NCBI GenBank assembly: GCA_905331475.1
Contig: CAJNYU010003219.1
Span: 479,746 to 543,745, forward strand
From: Rotaria socialis
Taxonomy: Eukaryota; Rotifera; Eurotatoria; Philodinida; Philodinidae
Direction: 5' to 3'
DNA: 64,000 bases
This document shows, one piece after another, positions 35,301 to 47,213 of this stretch. Every line of letters starts with the position of its first letter. Within the stretch, counting starts at the first letter, position 1. Position numbers and translations under genes: made by a program. The notes under the pieces were generated by a model. That model was not told the DNA's origin and searched no databases. It saw nothing but the letters and a program-made list of their open reading frames with translations.

Positions 35301-38300
35301 ACAAAAAGAAACGTTAAGCTTTTCTTATATCAACAATAGCCATTTCAAGACAAATGTTTCTCAATACTGCGCGCAACGGTTATATAGGAGTTTTTTTTAC
35401 CATGCTTCTCGTGTATCTATTTCAGGCTGTGATACTCCATCCATCGCTTATGTTTTAATATTTTGTGAAGAAATCGATATGTTTTGAGAGGAAACCGATA
35501 TGTTTTACTTCAGAGAATGATTGCGCAGTTTAAAATATTCAGTAGTTGACATATTATACGATCATATTGATCACGTTTTCCTGAAAACTCTGTATATGCC
35601 TTTTGCACCCCTCTACCAAACCATTAGCCTTCCCTAAGTGAACTTTTATGTTCTTGTTTTTGGTCTGTGGAGACCTTAAGATCTGCCCGTAGCACATGAT
35701 TTTATTCCTCCACAACTTCAAGAAACTGATGCGCATGAGCAAAGAGGTCCGATTAGAGTCCGTTGATATTTTTAATTTGATACTATTCAATTTCTAATGT
35801 GTACAATGATAGAGAATTTCACGCTCTATTACGATTTGCATGTGATTTTGCAATAATTTGTGTTTTCTATTCAAATAGGGATGAGAAATTTAAAAAAATA
35901 GAATACAAAATCTCTATTTAGCAGAATTCGAGAAGAAAAGCATCTTTATTGTGTAAGAAATTTTCTTAACAAAAAGATGTAACGCAAGATGCTCGTATAT
36001 GAATTTGTAGAGAATTTTAAGTGCTATCAAATTATGTAGTTAGTTTCCAGAAAACTCTAGTTACTACTAATGAAAGAATAAAAATATTGGATACGTCAAT
36101 TTTTTACAGATGGGACCTTTGATGAAAAAGTTGAAACTTTTTCTAAGCTAAAATTTAATCTGCCAAACTTGTGAGAACATCATTCGATGCATCTTGATGT
36201 GCCCTTTCAAACGAGAGTACTTTCAATGGATACGATCTCACTGATTCGAATAAGTTGCCCAAAGTGCGTGGGCATGGTTTCTGAAAATTAAATATGGTGC
36301 GAATCAAAAATTATTCCTGGATATAGTACTTTTAAAAGTCACAAAAGATAGCCGTAGTCTATAGTATCTTAGGTGAAAAAATCTCAGCGATAACTATTAT
36401 AACTTGGGAGAAAATTAAAATATACTGAAAAGTACTGCACTAAAAAAACTTCTAATTTTGATTGAGTACCCGTACTTTCAAGTGGTATATCTCGAGAACG
36501 GCTCATCCAGTTAAGCTAAAATTTTAGTCTTATGCCTAGCTCTAATGTAGGTATCTACTCCAAAAATAGCAGCCAAATTCGTGAGATCAATTGAGCAATG
36601 GTGGTCGTGGCTTACGTGTAATGCCTCTTAGGACCTCGTTGGATTTGGTCCAATGTTCACCGGATTCCAACACTAGGGATCCGTTAGTAGTTCCTCAACT
36701 CGGAATCTCATGGGACTTTGTCGGCTCGTCGGATTTTATAAGATCCGATCGGATTCTGTATCTGATTCATTCACCTGGATTGTTCAAATCACAAATTGAT
36801 TAAATTGATGGCACACTCCTACCGCCTACCGGCTTCATCACCTTATGAAACTCAAGAAAGGAGTAAGATCATCAAAATGATGAATAGAATATTTTACTTA
36901 TGTTAGTTCGACCAAATTATTTCAAAGAAAAATTCTGAAAAGACGGAGTGTGGATGTGCAAATTTACTTAATTCGTCTACACCAACCAAACACAGATACA
37001 CCACATCTTCAGCATATTAATTTTGATTTCTTATATGTTTTTGATTAACTTCAATACAGGAATAGGCTAATATAGAGGAGACGTGGACGCTGGGTAGTTT
37101 CTGCTCGTTAATACTTATATTACATACGAAAGAATTTCTTTAGCTTTGGGAATATCCCCAAAAAAAGTTACTACTCACAGTCAAGAGACAGAAACGAAAA
37201 TGTCCTGGAATTTTTGCAGTGTGTAATTGTAAATAAGAATTTTTGTGACTCAGCTCGTTCACTTTGCTTTTCAAATGAATCACTCCCCAAAAATATTTTC
37301 TGTTCTATTTCACCACTTTATTGTTCGATTGTTTGTTTTTATCGAATCATTTTAAAGATGAGTGCTAGGAAGAACGCCTGTACATAGCAACAGTACAAAC
37401 ATTCAAGAAACAGTAGGCAAAACATGACAACAACAAAAAAGAAGGCAAAACTATACTACTGCAATGAATTCATGTTGAAATATTATGTTTGCAATTTTAT
37501 GCAAAGAAAAAAATAGATTCTATAGCATCACCTGAAATAAATCAATGCGTATCATTCATGTTATATTGATCGTATTATGCCAACAGTAATTGGCGTCACC
37601 AGCGTTCACCAATGCGCTCTTTGGTGATGAAAAACACCGCTGAATTCAATCTCTTCATAATAATCTTTCGAACACTAATATGAAAGAAAAATTCTCTGCA
37701 AATAGTGCAGGGTTGAAAAAAAGATCTTTTATATCAGGATTATGCTAAATGAAAAATTCGTTCTCAATACAAATAATAATAGTTCTTTTTTAACAGATTA
37801 CTATATAGATGAATACTAAGTAATAAACTCGACATAAACAATTTATATCAATTTTCGAAGTGAGAAAATCATTTGAAAAACAATACGCATTCGTATTTGT
37901 AATATATGGAATAAAGTTTCTATATGTCTAGAAAAAAAGGAGTTCGTTTTCTTACTCAGCATTATTGTAATTTTGTCAAATACCATCTATTTGTACTAAT
38001 AGTTATAGAATTTCATCGAATCGATTTTTTGGTGTGATTAACGACAACTTTGAAGTCGAAACTATGTGCATCCTGAGTGTTTCTGAGATGAACCACAGTG
38101 TCTATTTTAAAATCTCATACTTAACCATTAGACTAATTCGCAATTTCTCCGTGAATAAAACTGAACTGAACGGTTTTTGTTAGCTGACTTATAAGTACTT
38201 ATATATAGATAATTTTATTATGCCTAACGTAAGTTCAATCATGTAGTTATTAGACCACAGTAATGGTGACGATTTATGCAAATACAATAGCTGAATTCTA

Positions 38301-38744
38301 TTGTTATAGGCGGTCATACAACATCTATCAGATTCTATTCGTTTTAAAATATATGAAATTATGTTTTTGATTAACCTAGATATTGAACAATTTAAAGAAT
38401 AATATTTTTTTTAACTATAGTGCTAATATTTCATTAAAAAGTCGTTAATTTTACTATCAAATGTGTGTGAATGATCAACAATTGATTGACAAACTTATCG
38501 TATTGCAGTAATTTTACTGGTAGCAAAAACAAATTGTTGATGTAAATCGTTATCAATATTTGTCTAGAAAAATAAATTTGTTTCCAATCAAATAATGATG
38601 ATTGTAATCAAACTAAAGTTGTATCGAATATTTCTAAAGTCAAAAACTTAGACTCTCCAGAACTGTAAGATAGTAAGTTCTTTTTTCTTGCTCTGTAAGC
38701 ATGTGACCTCTCCTGATTTTTGTTGAATTTTTCGGAATTGCAGT
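35301..38744. other. Gene-poor DNA, no feature seen
   Basis: About 3.4 kb. 36100-36800 is less AT-rich and reads like an old repeat but has no definable ends. No supported gene. Confidence 0.4.
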
Positions 38745-38752
38745 CAAAAACA

Positions 38753-38841
38753 CAAGGGGGAAAAAACTCATTCGGGCATTCCCAGTCATTTCAAGCTATT
38801 CCTACCCATTCGAATGGCTCGGAGTGAGTTTTCCCCCCTTG
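38753..38841. mobile_element. 89-bp MITE with 8-bp TSD, CAAGGGGGAAA ends
   Basis: The ends CAAGGGGGAAAAAACTCA (from 38753) and TGAGTTTTCCCCCCTTG (to 38841) are inverted. Identical 8-bp flanks CAAAAACA occur at 38745-38752 and 38842-38849. The interior has repeated CATTC motifs. The 8-bp duplication points to hAT. The termini match the element at 41743-42219. Confidence 0.9.
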
Positions 38842-38849
38842 CAAAAACA

Positions 38850-40645
38850 ACTCGACTTCACAGGACTCTGCCTATCATACTTCTCCAATGTGATGATTTC
38901 GTTTTTGTTTTTGTAGCAAGCAAATGCAATAGCTTACATTTAACGTTGTCATATGTTGGATTTCTTTGAAAGCATTATTTTATGAATTCTATTTAATCAA
39001 AGTCGATATAGATAAACATTAATTTCAGTATAAGTGCTGGTGTCTTACTGCATACCTTTAATAATCGAAAGATATTTTCTAAATCTAATAATTTATTGGA
39101 CTGATGAATTTTATTTATCTTGAAGTTGAATATATTCATTAAACTGATTGTCAATCAGTAATGCTCGAATTGTTAATTCTGAACATGATGAAAATGTTTC
39201 ATCAATAACGAAATGTCTATCAATATGATCTAAAAACTCGTGACCAGACACTGGATACTGAGTATATTACTTGGTACTTTTGTACTTTTTCTTTCACATT
39301 GAGTTTTCCCTTAAATAGCATGTTATTCTGCTATGCCAGATGAGCTGCAATGCGATTTATCTTTGGTCGCATTCTCTCTGAAAATGTGATAACAACCGCT
39401 ATAATTGTTTACTAGAAAGCACTGCATAATTTGAAAATAAACACAAAAATGAAGAGTAAATGTTTGATTTCAAATAGCATGTAATAAGATTGATAAAAAC
39501 TATAGGAATCAGTTATAATTAGTATAATGAACATCAATTCGAAATACGTATACTATTCGCTGGAGCGCTTTTTCACGTATATTGTTACCTTCTGGTGATG
39601 TTCTGAGAAAAGCGTATGAAAAAATTGACTCGACATGTGTAACTAGTTGAGCCTCTCAATAGTTTCAGTTTTACGATCCCAATGGTATTTTTCTGTTAGT
39701 GATTGTTAATATCATACTTAAACTTGCCTGATGCGAATTAGTTATCGAAAATAAAAGATGCTAAAACTCAAACTAGTGTAGCTAGCATCTGTCTATCAAT
39801 TTGTACTTGCCCAGCGCCTGGTTGATAAGCGCACTGGCTGTGAACTTAAAGAGAAAAACAATACATAACGAAAGCTAACAAGATATTCGAGTATTTTCTG
39901 TCTTGATTAAATTCCTGGCTTTTTTGGGGTTTTCACTAGGTTGTGTTGGATGAGGTGTGGTGTGGTGTAATTGTTAATTTGGAACTTTTCCACATGCCCA
40001 CACACACCTACACCCTCAATAAGTCAGATTGACATGGAATATTATTCTAACATACAAATTGTCTTACTTGAAACGTATAAATCATTACTAAATGTACTCA
40101 AGCGAACTAGAATTGATACTTGCGATTACATAGTGAAATAGAATTCACTTCCATTTTGAGTTTTACATATCGTGCGACCTTTACAAATACGATTATTTTA
40201 GTTATGAAGCCATCAATTGAATAGAAGCGATAAAGATTATTTGAAAATTGGTTAAAACTATTTCTGAGATGTGGACTCTGAATTTCAAAGCGATGACATT
40301 TGGTCTTAGGTCTAGATCAACTTCCAAATTATTTTATTTTGTTGGTCATTGAGAGGGAAATCCAATTTTGAGAGATTGACATAATATAATGATGTATGAA
40401 AGATTCTCTTAATCAAGCTCTTTTCGTCGTATGAAAACTGATCACCAAGAAAATAATCAAATAGAACGACAGTGTTTGCATGTAGTACGTAGAAAAATGA
40501 TGACAAATTCATCTGATTCTTTAAATTCGGAGAACATAAGAAAGGTTTTGCTTATTTTTATTGGAATCACATTCAATAAACAATCTAATATGGAGAGAAA
40601 AAGTAGATATTTGAAGTAGAAAAGTATCTATAAGATCTTGATCCA
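38850..40645. other. Intergenic DNA with telomere-like inverted pair D
   Basis: TGAGGTGTGGTGTGGTGT (39951-39968) faces a CCCACACACACCTACACCCTCA-type run (39998-40017, two bases shortened here), again inverted G-rich/C-rich motifs related to TGTGGG. No gene is supported. Confidence 0.5.
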
Positions 40646-42800
40646 TCATTTTGCATTCTTACGGTTGTTAAGTAAGCTTGCCAAGAATTCTTTCACATTG
40701 ATTGCACCAGCTTTTATACTTCGAACTACATTATTTATGATTCCCTTTCTTTGTATTGCTGCCATGCACCAATGAAATACTTTGCCATCATCCTCTAAAC
40801 AATTCATAATTCCTTCGATTAATGCATCTACACCCGTGGGTGGATAATTAATAGCTTGATCTTCATCAATATAACTTTGAGAATTGACCATGGTGCAAAG
40901 AGCGACATTTCCGAAATAGACTATTCCATTTTCATCTTCACTTGTCTGTAAATGATAATCAGATAAAAGCTCTTTATATTTTTGCAGAACGGCCGTACGT
41001 TGTTCTTTCTGACCAGCCCATTTGTTTGTTACTACTAGAGCGCAGAGTATTTTTCTCTCTAAAACACAGAAGTCTAAAATCCATTTTACTTGTTTCGTAT
41101 CGGCAAAGCAACTTGGTGAAGCACAATAGATCAAGCACAAAGGATCCGATTTAGGTTTCTTCATAATATTCGAAAAATTTGTGCGAATGTCATTTTCATT
41201 CCACGATTCGAATCCAGGAGTATCCCAGAAGTTATAGGTATATGTCATACACTCCTCATTAACTTGAACTCGTTCATTAAGTACAAACCGTGATACTGCT
41301 TTTGTGCACGAGTCTAAACCTGGATTACTTTGAGCAAGTTTTCGACCACATATCGCATTGATTAGAGATGATTTTCCAACACGAGCTGGACCACATACGA
41401 TAATATTGAATTCGCTGAACATACGAAAAATCTTTTGTTGTGTGATAGGATCGACTGTGAAGTGTTGAGCTGCTAGCTCAACTTGAGCTTGAAAAGCATC
41501 ATAACCAGTTGCAAGTGTAGCCTGTCTATCATTCAACTCCGAAGATACGTCTACAGACGATGTGGCTTTATCCTTGTCTAATTCGGATGTATTCAATTGC
41601 GGTGGTTTCTCTGGAGGCGCCTGTATACAAATAATTATACGAACTCTTAGACATTTAGTTTTTTTAAAATCTTTTTGTTACATAAATCTGGTCATGTCAT
41701 TATAGATTGTTAGAACAGACCACTACACGGATGCTTTCTAGACAAGAAGGAAACAACAGACTCCATGACTCCATCTGACTCCGCTTGACTTCAAGAAGAT
41801 GGAGTGTATCATTTCCCTCTTGACAGTATGACTCAATACCCGGAAGTTGAATTCCCATTACAGAACAAAAAGTTCAGCTTTGGGAATTCTACTTCCGGGT
41901 ACTGAGTAATATTGTTCTGTTATGAGAAGTCTTTTTGGGCAATTTCCGACAAAGAAGGAGATTAATAACTATTTTATATAATGATACATATGACAGAAAA
42001 AAGTAAAAACGTATCAGTTTCCCATTTCTATAATGGTATTCTCGAGATCAGCAGGGATTTTGCGATACTTACTGTGACTCCAAGAGACTCCTCATGTTTA
42101 GGTATGACTCCCTGGGATCTTATGTGATTCTATGCAACCAGTTGACTCCATGTGATTCCGGATGACTCCACTTGACTACACCTGACTCCGCGGAGTTGGA
42201 GTCTGCTGTTTCCCCCTTGTTTCTAGATCATATTAAAATCTGTGAAGAACTGGTTTTGTAAATCGTTGTAGACTAGTATTTAGATTTCAAAAATACAAAC
42301 GATACTACATAGATTTATTCTCTATCAAAACTTAGGAAAACACTAAAATACACTTTTGCCCAAGAAAAAAATGATTTGAACGATTTCCTTGGACAATCTC
42401 TTCCACATAATATAAATAAACTTACATCTGTTATTTCATGATTTTCCGAATTATTGATTATCACTTCAACTGGTTTAGCCGTTTGAGGAGAATGTCTAAG
42501 AGAATAAAGATATTCGATCACTTGCTCGTTAATTTCTAAATAGCGTGACTTACTGATTGCAGTAAGGTTCTTTGTTGAAACTTCGAGCAATATTTAAGCG
42601 TAGCAATACTCCACAATGTTTACATCTGAAGCAAGTTTTGTGATATACCTAATACATAATTTGTAATTCATATGACGGTTATAATAGTTCAAACCTATGA
42701 AAAAATCCCGCTAGATTTTTTACGTAAAACTCACTTTCTCATTGAATGTTACACATTCTGCGATAAACACACGTTCGTGACAAACACAACACGATGTCAT
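40646..42800 (-). CDS. LIM domain-GTPase fusion protein
   Basis: Four exons on the minus strand, 42735-42800, 42554-42648, 42426-42495 and 40646-41620, join in phase (0, 2, 0) to give 401 aa. Exons 1-3 encode a complete LIM domain at residues 4-55 with all eight zinc ligands: Cys4, Cys7, His25, Cys28, Cys31, Cys34, Cys52 and His55, the last supplied across a splice junction. A linker of about 80 residues follows, then a P-loop GTPase with G1 GPARVGKSS (154-162), G3 DTPGF (210-214) and TNKW (275-278) in place of NKxD, so the guanine-specificity Asp is missing. The GTPase resembles the 50S-ribosome-binding/AIG1-like TRAFAC group; the exact family is uncertain. The 805-bp third intron contains a MITE (41743-42219). 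It is divergently paired with the ARM-TIR gene at 43568. LIM domains bind protein partners, so a localised or scaffolded GTPase switch is inferred. Confidence 0.85.
41743..42219. mobile_element. 477-bp hAT-type MITE inside an intron, 8-bp TSD
   Basis: The left end CAAGAAGGAAACAACAGACTCC and the right end, whose reverse complement is CAAGGGGGAAACAGCAGACTCC (each about 22 bp), are inverted (pieces quoted within limits: CAAGAAGGAAACAACAGA and CAAGGGGGAAACAGCAGA). Identical flanks TTTCTAGA lie at 41735-41742 and 42220-42227. The interior has degenerate TGACTCC repeats and a nested hairpin at about 41831-41909 (ACCCGGAAGT / ACTTCCGGGT). Same terminal family as 38753-38841. It lies wholly within intron 3 of the LIM-GTPase gene. 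Confidence 0.92.
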
Positions 42801-43567
42801 GTCTTAGATATTCTTGTTATTTTGTAATGCTCAAAAAAAACGTAAAACTATTGACACTACCAATATATGACTCCTCGGTTGGTTTAAATTTCATGATTTT
42901 TCGTTTTTTTCTGTCTCTCATGTTCCCCATTTTTTATATTGTTATTTTCTTTCTTCGCAACAACATAAGAGAACAAAACAAAATATTCTTGTCTCGCGCA
43001 TGAAATTATGCTTGAGATCAAATACTTACAAGTACGAACTATAGATGCCTCCTTATAGTTATGCTCTATTGGGCACAACACTACAATAAATATTTACAAT
43101 CATATTTTGAGATCTATTGAAAATCGATTTCTCTTTTTTTGTACTAATTTATACTGAATGAATCACATTTGATATTTTCTCTTAAAATAATCTTTAGTTT
43201 TAGAATTTTTATAATCAGAAACAAAAAGAAATTTTGTTGCATTTTGTTTTTTACTTGCTGTCTAATCAATGTTTCAATAATTAGACAAGAGAGCGTAATT
43301 TTGTAGGCTATGAACTTTATGCTATTTTTTATTTTGTCCAACGATTAAATTTCGGTATGAAAGAGTAACGGTAAACATGATCGAAGAGAAATAGAATTCT
43401 TTAATTATTTACAAGGACAAGAAACATTGTTTAAAAAGAAAAAAAATGTGAGCGCTTTTCTTTTGCTTTATGGTCTATTTTTTCTATGCCACAACAGTTT
43501 TTTCAACGTAAAGAAAAGAACTGCAGCAAGCACAAAAAAAAATTCTCTTTATTAAACTGTGAACAGA
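42801..43567. promoter_or_regulatory. Divergent intergenic promoter region, LIM-GTPase / ARM-TIR
   Basis: The 767 bp between the two start codons must carry both promoters, since the genes point apart. No unambiguous TATA box or operator is visible. Open frames within (42794-43341) are AT-rich noise. Confidence 0.5.
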
Positions 43568-46009
43568 ATGGATGCTACAATAATCACTCAACAATGTAAT
43601 GTACTTCTTAATCAGTCAGATATCTCAAAAAGGAATGAGCATCTAAATGAGTTTTTCAGCAGTGTTACTGAAGAGCTGACAAAATGTTCATTGCCAATGA
43701 CAGATTTCAATCTAATCACTACAATCGTAAGTACTCTAATTGGAATAGATAAAAATCAATTTGGGAAACAGTCACACTTGATGAAACATAAACTTTTGAT
43801 AATTCTTCGCGATTATTTAATCAAATTCTTCTTTAATCAAGAACAAAATCATCTAATTAATAATTTATCCATTCTTTTTTACAATATTTGCTATGGTAGT
43901 GTATTAACTGATGAAAATATTCAATTATTTGTTTACAAACCTTTGATCGATGAAATCTGTTTATTCTATGAGAAAATTGAAAAATATGTCGATGAAACGA
44001 AACTCATTCAAGCCAATGGTCGTCTTCTCAAAATCTATCAAAGGATTCACATGTTTCGTTTTGGTTTACAAGAAAATTCCATTTTAGAAATCTTATTTAT
44101 CACTATTACGAAATGCATTGTTTCAAACTTCTTTATAAAAAAGCTGGAAAATTTACCAAAAATGATGTCACAATTAAATCCGATTGAAATTCTTCTATTT
44201 GATAGCTGTATCGAGTTCATGTATTGGCAACCATATGAAAGCAATGCAGTAGAAAGAAAACATCTTTTTACGATTTGTGAAACATTATTGCAAACAGTTG
44301 TTGGTTTAATGTCCTCCTCAATTGTGTCAGAACCTTTGATACGACTAGCGTGTTTTATTTCGTTGAATATTATAGTTGGGAGTAACGATAATGCAGCAGA
44401 TGAAAATACTATTGATGCCAATTATTATCATCTTATGGATTATTGTATATCTATGCTCGATCATCGAGGGACTATTATTACAAAGCGAGCACTTCTGTCG
44501 ACTTTATGTCATTGCGCCTATAATATTGATATGATAGTTTACTTGAAAAATAATTTACTTCTAAAACCACTCTTGCTAAAAATGTGCGAATCAGATGATA
44601 CTGAAATATCCTTCAATTCATATCGTATTTTGGCTATTATTATGAACGAAGAAGATATTAAAACACTTGCTAATAGTAGTAAAATAGTTTCGCTATTTTA
44701 TATCTATTTCATTAGCATGATTGATGATTCCATTCAGATCATGACTTTTCAAAGTTTGCTTCATTCTTTAAAGAGTAAGTTTCGCTTTCTATTTGATCTT
44801 GACGTTATTGGGTTTCTAATTGTATTCAGGTCTCGTACAACATGAACAAATAAAAATAGAACTAGTTAAGATAGAAACAGTCCCATTACTTATCCGGTGT
44901 GTTATCGAAGCAAATTTTCAAAAAACAAAAATTCCACAATATGCATTGGAAATTTTACTTACACTATCTTTCAATGACGAAGCTTTGAAGGTACTTGAAA
45001 AAGAAGTGAATTTTATGAGTCATCTCAAAGTTTTAGAAAATTCAACAGAAGAAACTATACAGCGAGGTGCTAATCATTTACTTTGGCTATTTGATCAGAA
45101 AATACAAAGTCCTATCATGTCTAAATCTGGTTCGTTCAGTTCGCGCTACAAATTTGATATAATGTTGAGTTATTCCCATACCGATAAAAAAATATGTTTT
45201 CAAATTTATGAAAATCTTGTTAGAGATGGATTTCATGTATGGATTGATCGAGATCAAATGCATGGTGATACAATGGCAGCCATGGCGAATGCGATTGAAA
45301 ATTCAGAATTTGTAGTCATCTGTATGTCTGAAGCGTATAAACAAAGTCCCTATTGTCAAGCAGAAGCTCATTATGCATTTCAACGACAATGTAAATTAAT
45401 ACCACTCGTTATGAAAGCAAAGTATAAGCCTGAAGGATGGTTAGGCATCATTGTTAGTGGTAAAATTTATGTCGATTTTTCTAAATTTCAATTCGATTCC
45501 GCTTATTCAATTCTTAAAAATGAAATTCAAAGAAAACGAATCGCTACTACTATCCTCGATTCTAATAAAATATATCTAGATCCTCATTTGAGAGTCCCAC
45601 TGTTATCATCGTCATCAGTAGGTCAAGATCGACCAATCGTGTGAGTATAGAAGATTTTTATTAAAAATCTATTTTTGATTATTTTTACTAAAGAGATCTT
45701 CCACTTTGTATTGATGCGTGGTCTGAAGATCATGTTCGTTCCTTTCTCAGGAATAACAATTTAACATCGCTTCTACCTGTGTTTCCTGATTTTAATGGTA
45801 GTCTACTCTATCAAGCCTATTCCATGTGTCAAGCAGGTCGAGAAAGCATGTTTCAGGCAATGAGAAACGAGGTCGTAACACATGAAACTGTTCCACCATT
45901 AACACTTGCTACTTATCTTCGCTTTCTCGAACGATTGAAATCGTATATTCCAATAAACGTGAACGATCAATCACAGCGGCCAATACCAACTCTTTGTAAT
46001 ATTATGTAA
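43568..46009 (+). CDS. ARM/HEAT repeat-TIR-SAM-like signalling protein
   Basis: Three exons, 43568-44774, 44830-45640 and 45694-46009, join in phases 1 and 2 to give 777 aa. Residues 1-500 are all-helical, with ARM/HEAT-like units (for example QYALEILLTLSFNDEALKVL and QRGANHLLWLFDQK). Residues about 510-640 are a TIR domain: box 1 FDIMLSYSHTD, then GFHVWIDRDQMHGDTM, IENSEFVVICMSEAYKQS and CKLIPLVM. The C-terminal exon (about 682-745) reads as a SAM-like helical bundle (WSEDHVRSFL ... FPDFNGSLLYQAY). SARM1 has the same modules in the order ARM-SAM-SAM-TIR; here TIR precedes SAM. By eye, the SARM1 catalytic Glu aligns near the Ala-rich HGDTMAAMANA segment, so NADase activity is uncertain. No signal peptide or membrane segment. 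The role in innate immune or NAD signalling is inference. Confidence 0.9.
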
Positions 46010-46850
46010 AATATGAAATATTTAATTATCTTTATAGGAAGAACAAAAATTAGTAAGAACATTTTAAACTCATTATGACCTATCGATATGTATTTGATTT
46101 CGACGAAATGTGAATGTTCTGAATAAAACGTGCGTGTGGGTGTCTCGTCTTCTAGATCTTCGTTTCATAATGCGGTGAAACATTGCCTTTGTAATGCTTT
46201 GTGTAGGATAAAGTCATATTTTATATATTAGGAATTAATACTTGCTTTTACAATCTATCTTCCAAGAAGATTAGATGTAATAAGATCTCATAAGTAAAAG
46301 ATATTCTAAGCTATTACTTATAGTTTCTCGCGACTTCGTTTTTGTAAATAAAGAATCGATTCTAATCTGTAATGTTACATGATTTTAACAGATGAAATCT
46401 AAGGAAATCCTCAATCAAGATCTTTGTTATATGTACTCATTAAATTCCTCCTTTTTTGCTGTTGTTAGTACTAAATACTATGGGAGAGCTAACAACGAGT
46501 AGCACGTTTTGATATAATAACTTCTGCGATTCAAATTTGATAAAGATCGCTGTTATTTCAGCAATAATTTTTAAAATACTGGTATTGTAATACAATTAAA
46601 CCAAAGTTACCTTTATTTTGTTCTTCTAGATCTTACAACAATCGAATTTTCACCGTAAAAACTGCATTTGAAACACTATGAAAGTTTTCTCTACTACAAC
46701 ATACATTGTTTGCTATAAATGTTCAACAACATAAACATCGCGTGGTTTTAAATCAATGAGAATCTATCTGACTCTTAAGAGATAGACACTTGGGTGATAC
46801 AGAGTGAAATATTCTCGCCAATACTGTTCAATATTTTGTTTCACTTTGTC
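46010..46850. other. Intergenic DNA, 3' flank of ARM-TIR gene
   Basis: AATAAA-type signal at about 46123 (GAATAAAACG) and a telomere-like GTGTGGGTGT at 46134-46143. Nothing else is seen. Confidence 0.45.
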
Positions 46851-47213
46851 GTAATAAAACTAATACAGCAAGCATATCATCTGAATGGCATTAAGTTGGC
46901 ATATGCCGATAATCTGGTAGTATTGAGCAACCAAACAGTTCACCTTGAATAATTCATTAAAATTTCGAAAAAATGACTGAGCAATGCATATTGATGAAAG
47001 TGTCAAGAAGATATCAATCATATCATTATTCATATAATATAAATAATGAATATTTCGTGCATACATTTTGCCTATCTTGTGGTACGTTATCGAGATGTGG
47101 TCTTGAACAATGGCGCAAGAAAAAGGCATCAATATCTTCTACGCACATAAAGTATCTGTATGTGCAATCATTGAGAATAATTTGGATAGCAGATTGGAGT
47201 CACAAAATTTTTA
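46851..47213 (+). pseudogene. Reverse transcriptase relic (non-LTR/LINE-like)
   Basis: The plus-strand reading at 46857-46948 contains HLNGIKLAYADNLVVLS, matching the YADD active-site box of retrotransposon RTs with the second Asp changed to Asn, then a stop. After frame changes, about 47056-47213 reads RAYILPILWYVIEMW, like the conserved LLYGsExW block downstream of RT in LINEs, again followed by stops. The collinear order supports a decayed RT. No ends, poly(A) tail or target duplication are visible. Family level is not assigned. Confidence 0.5.
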
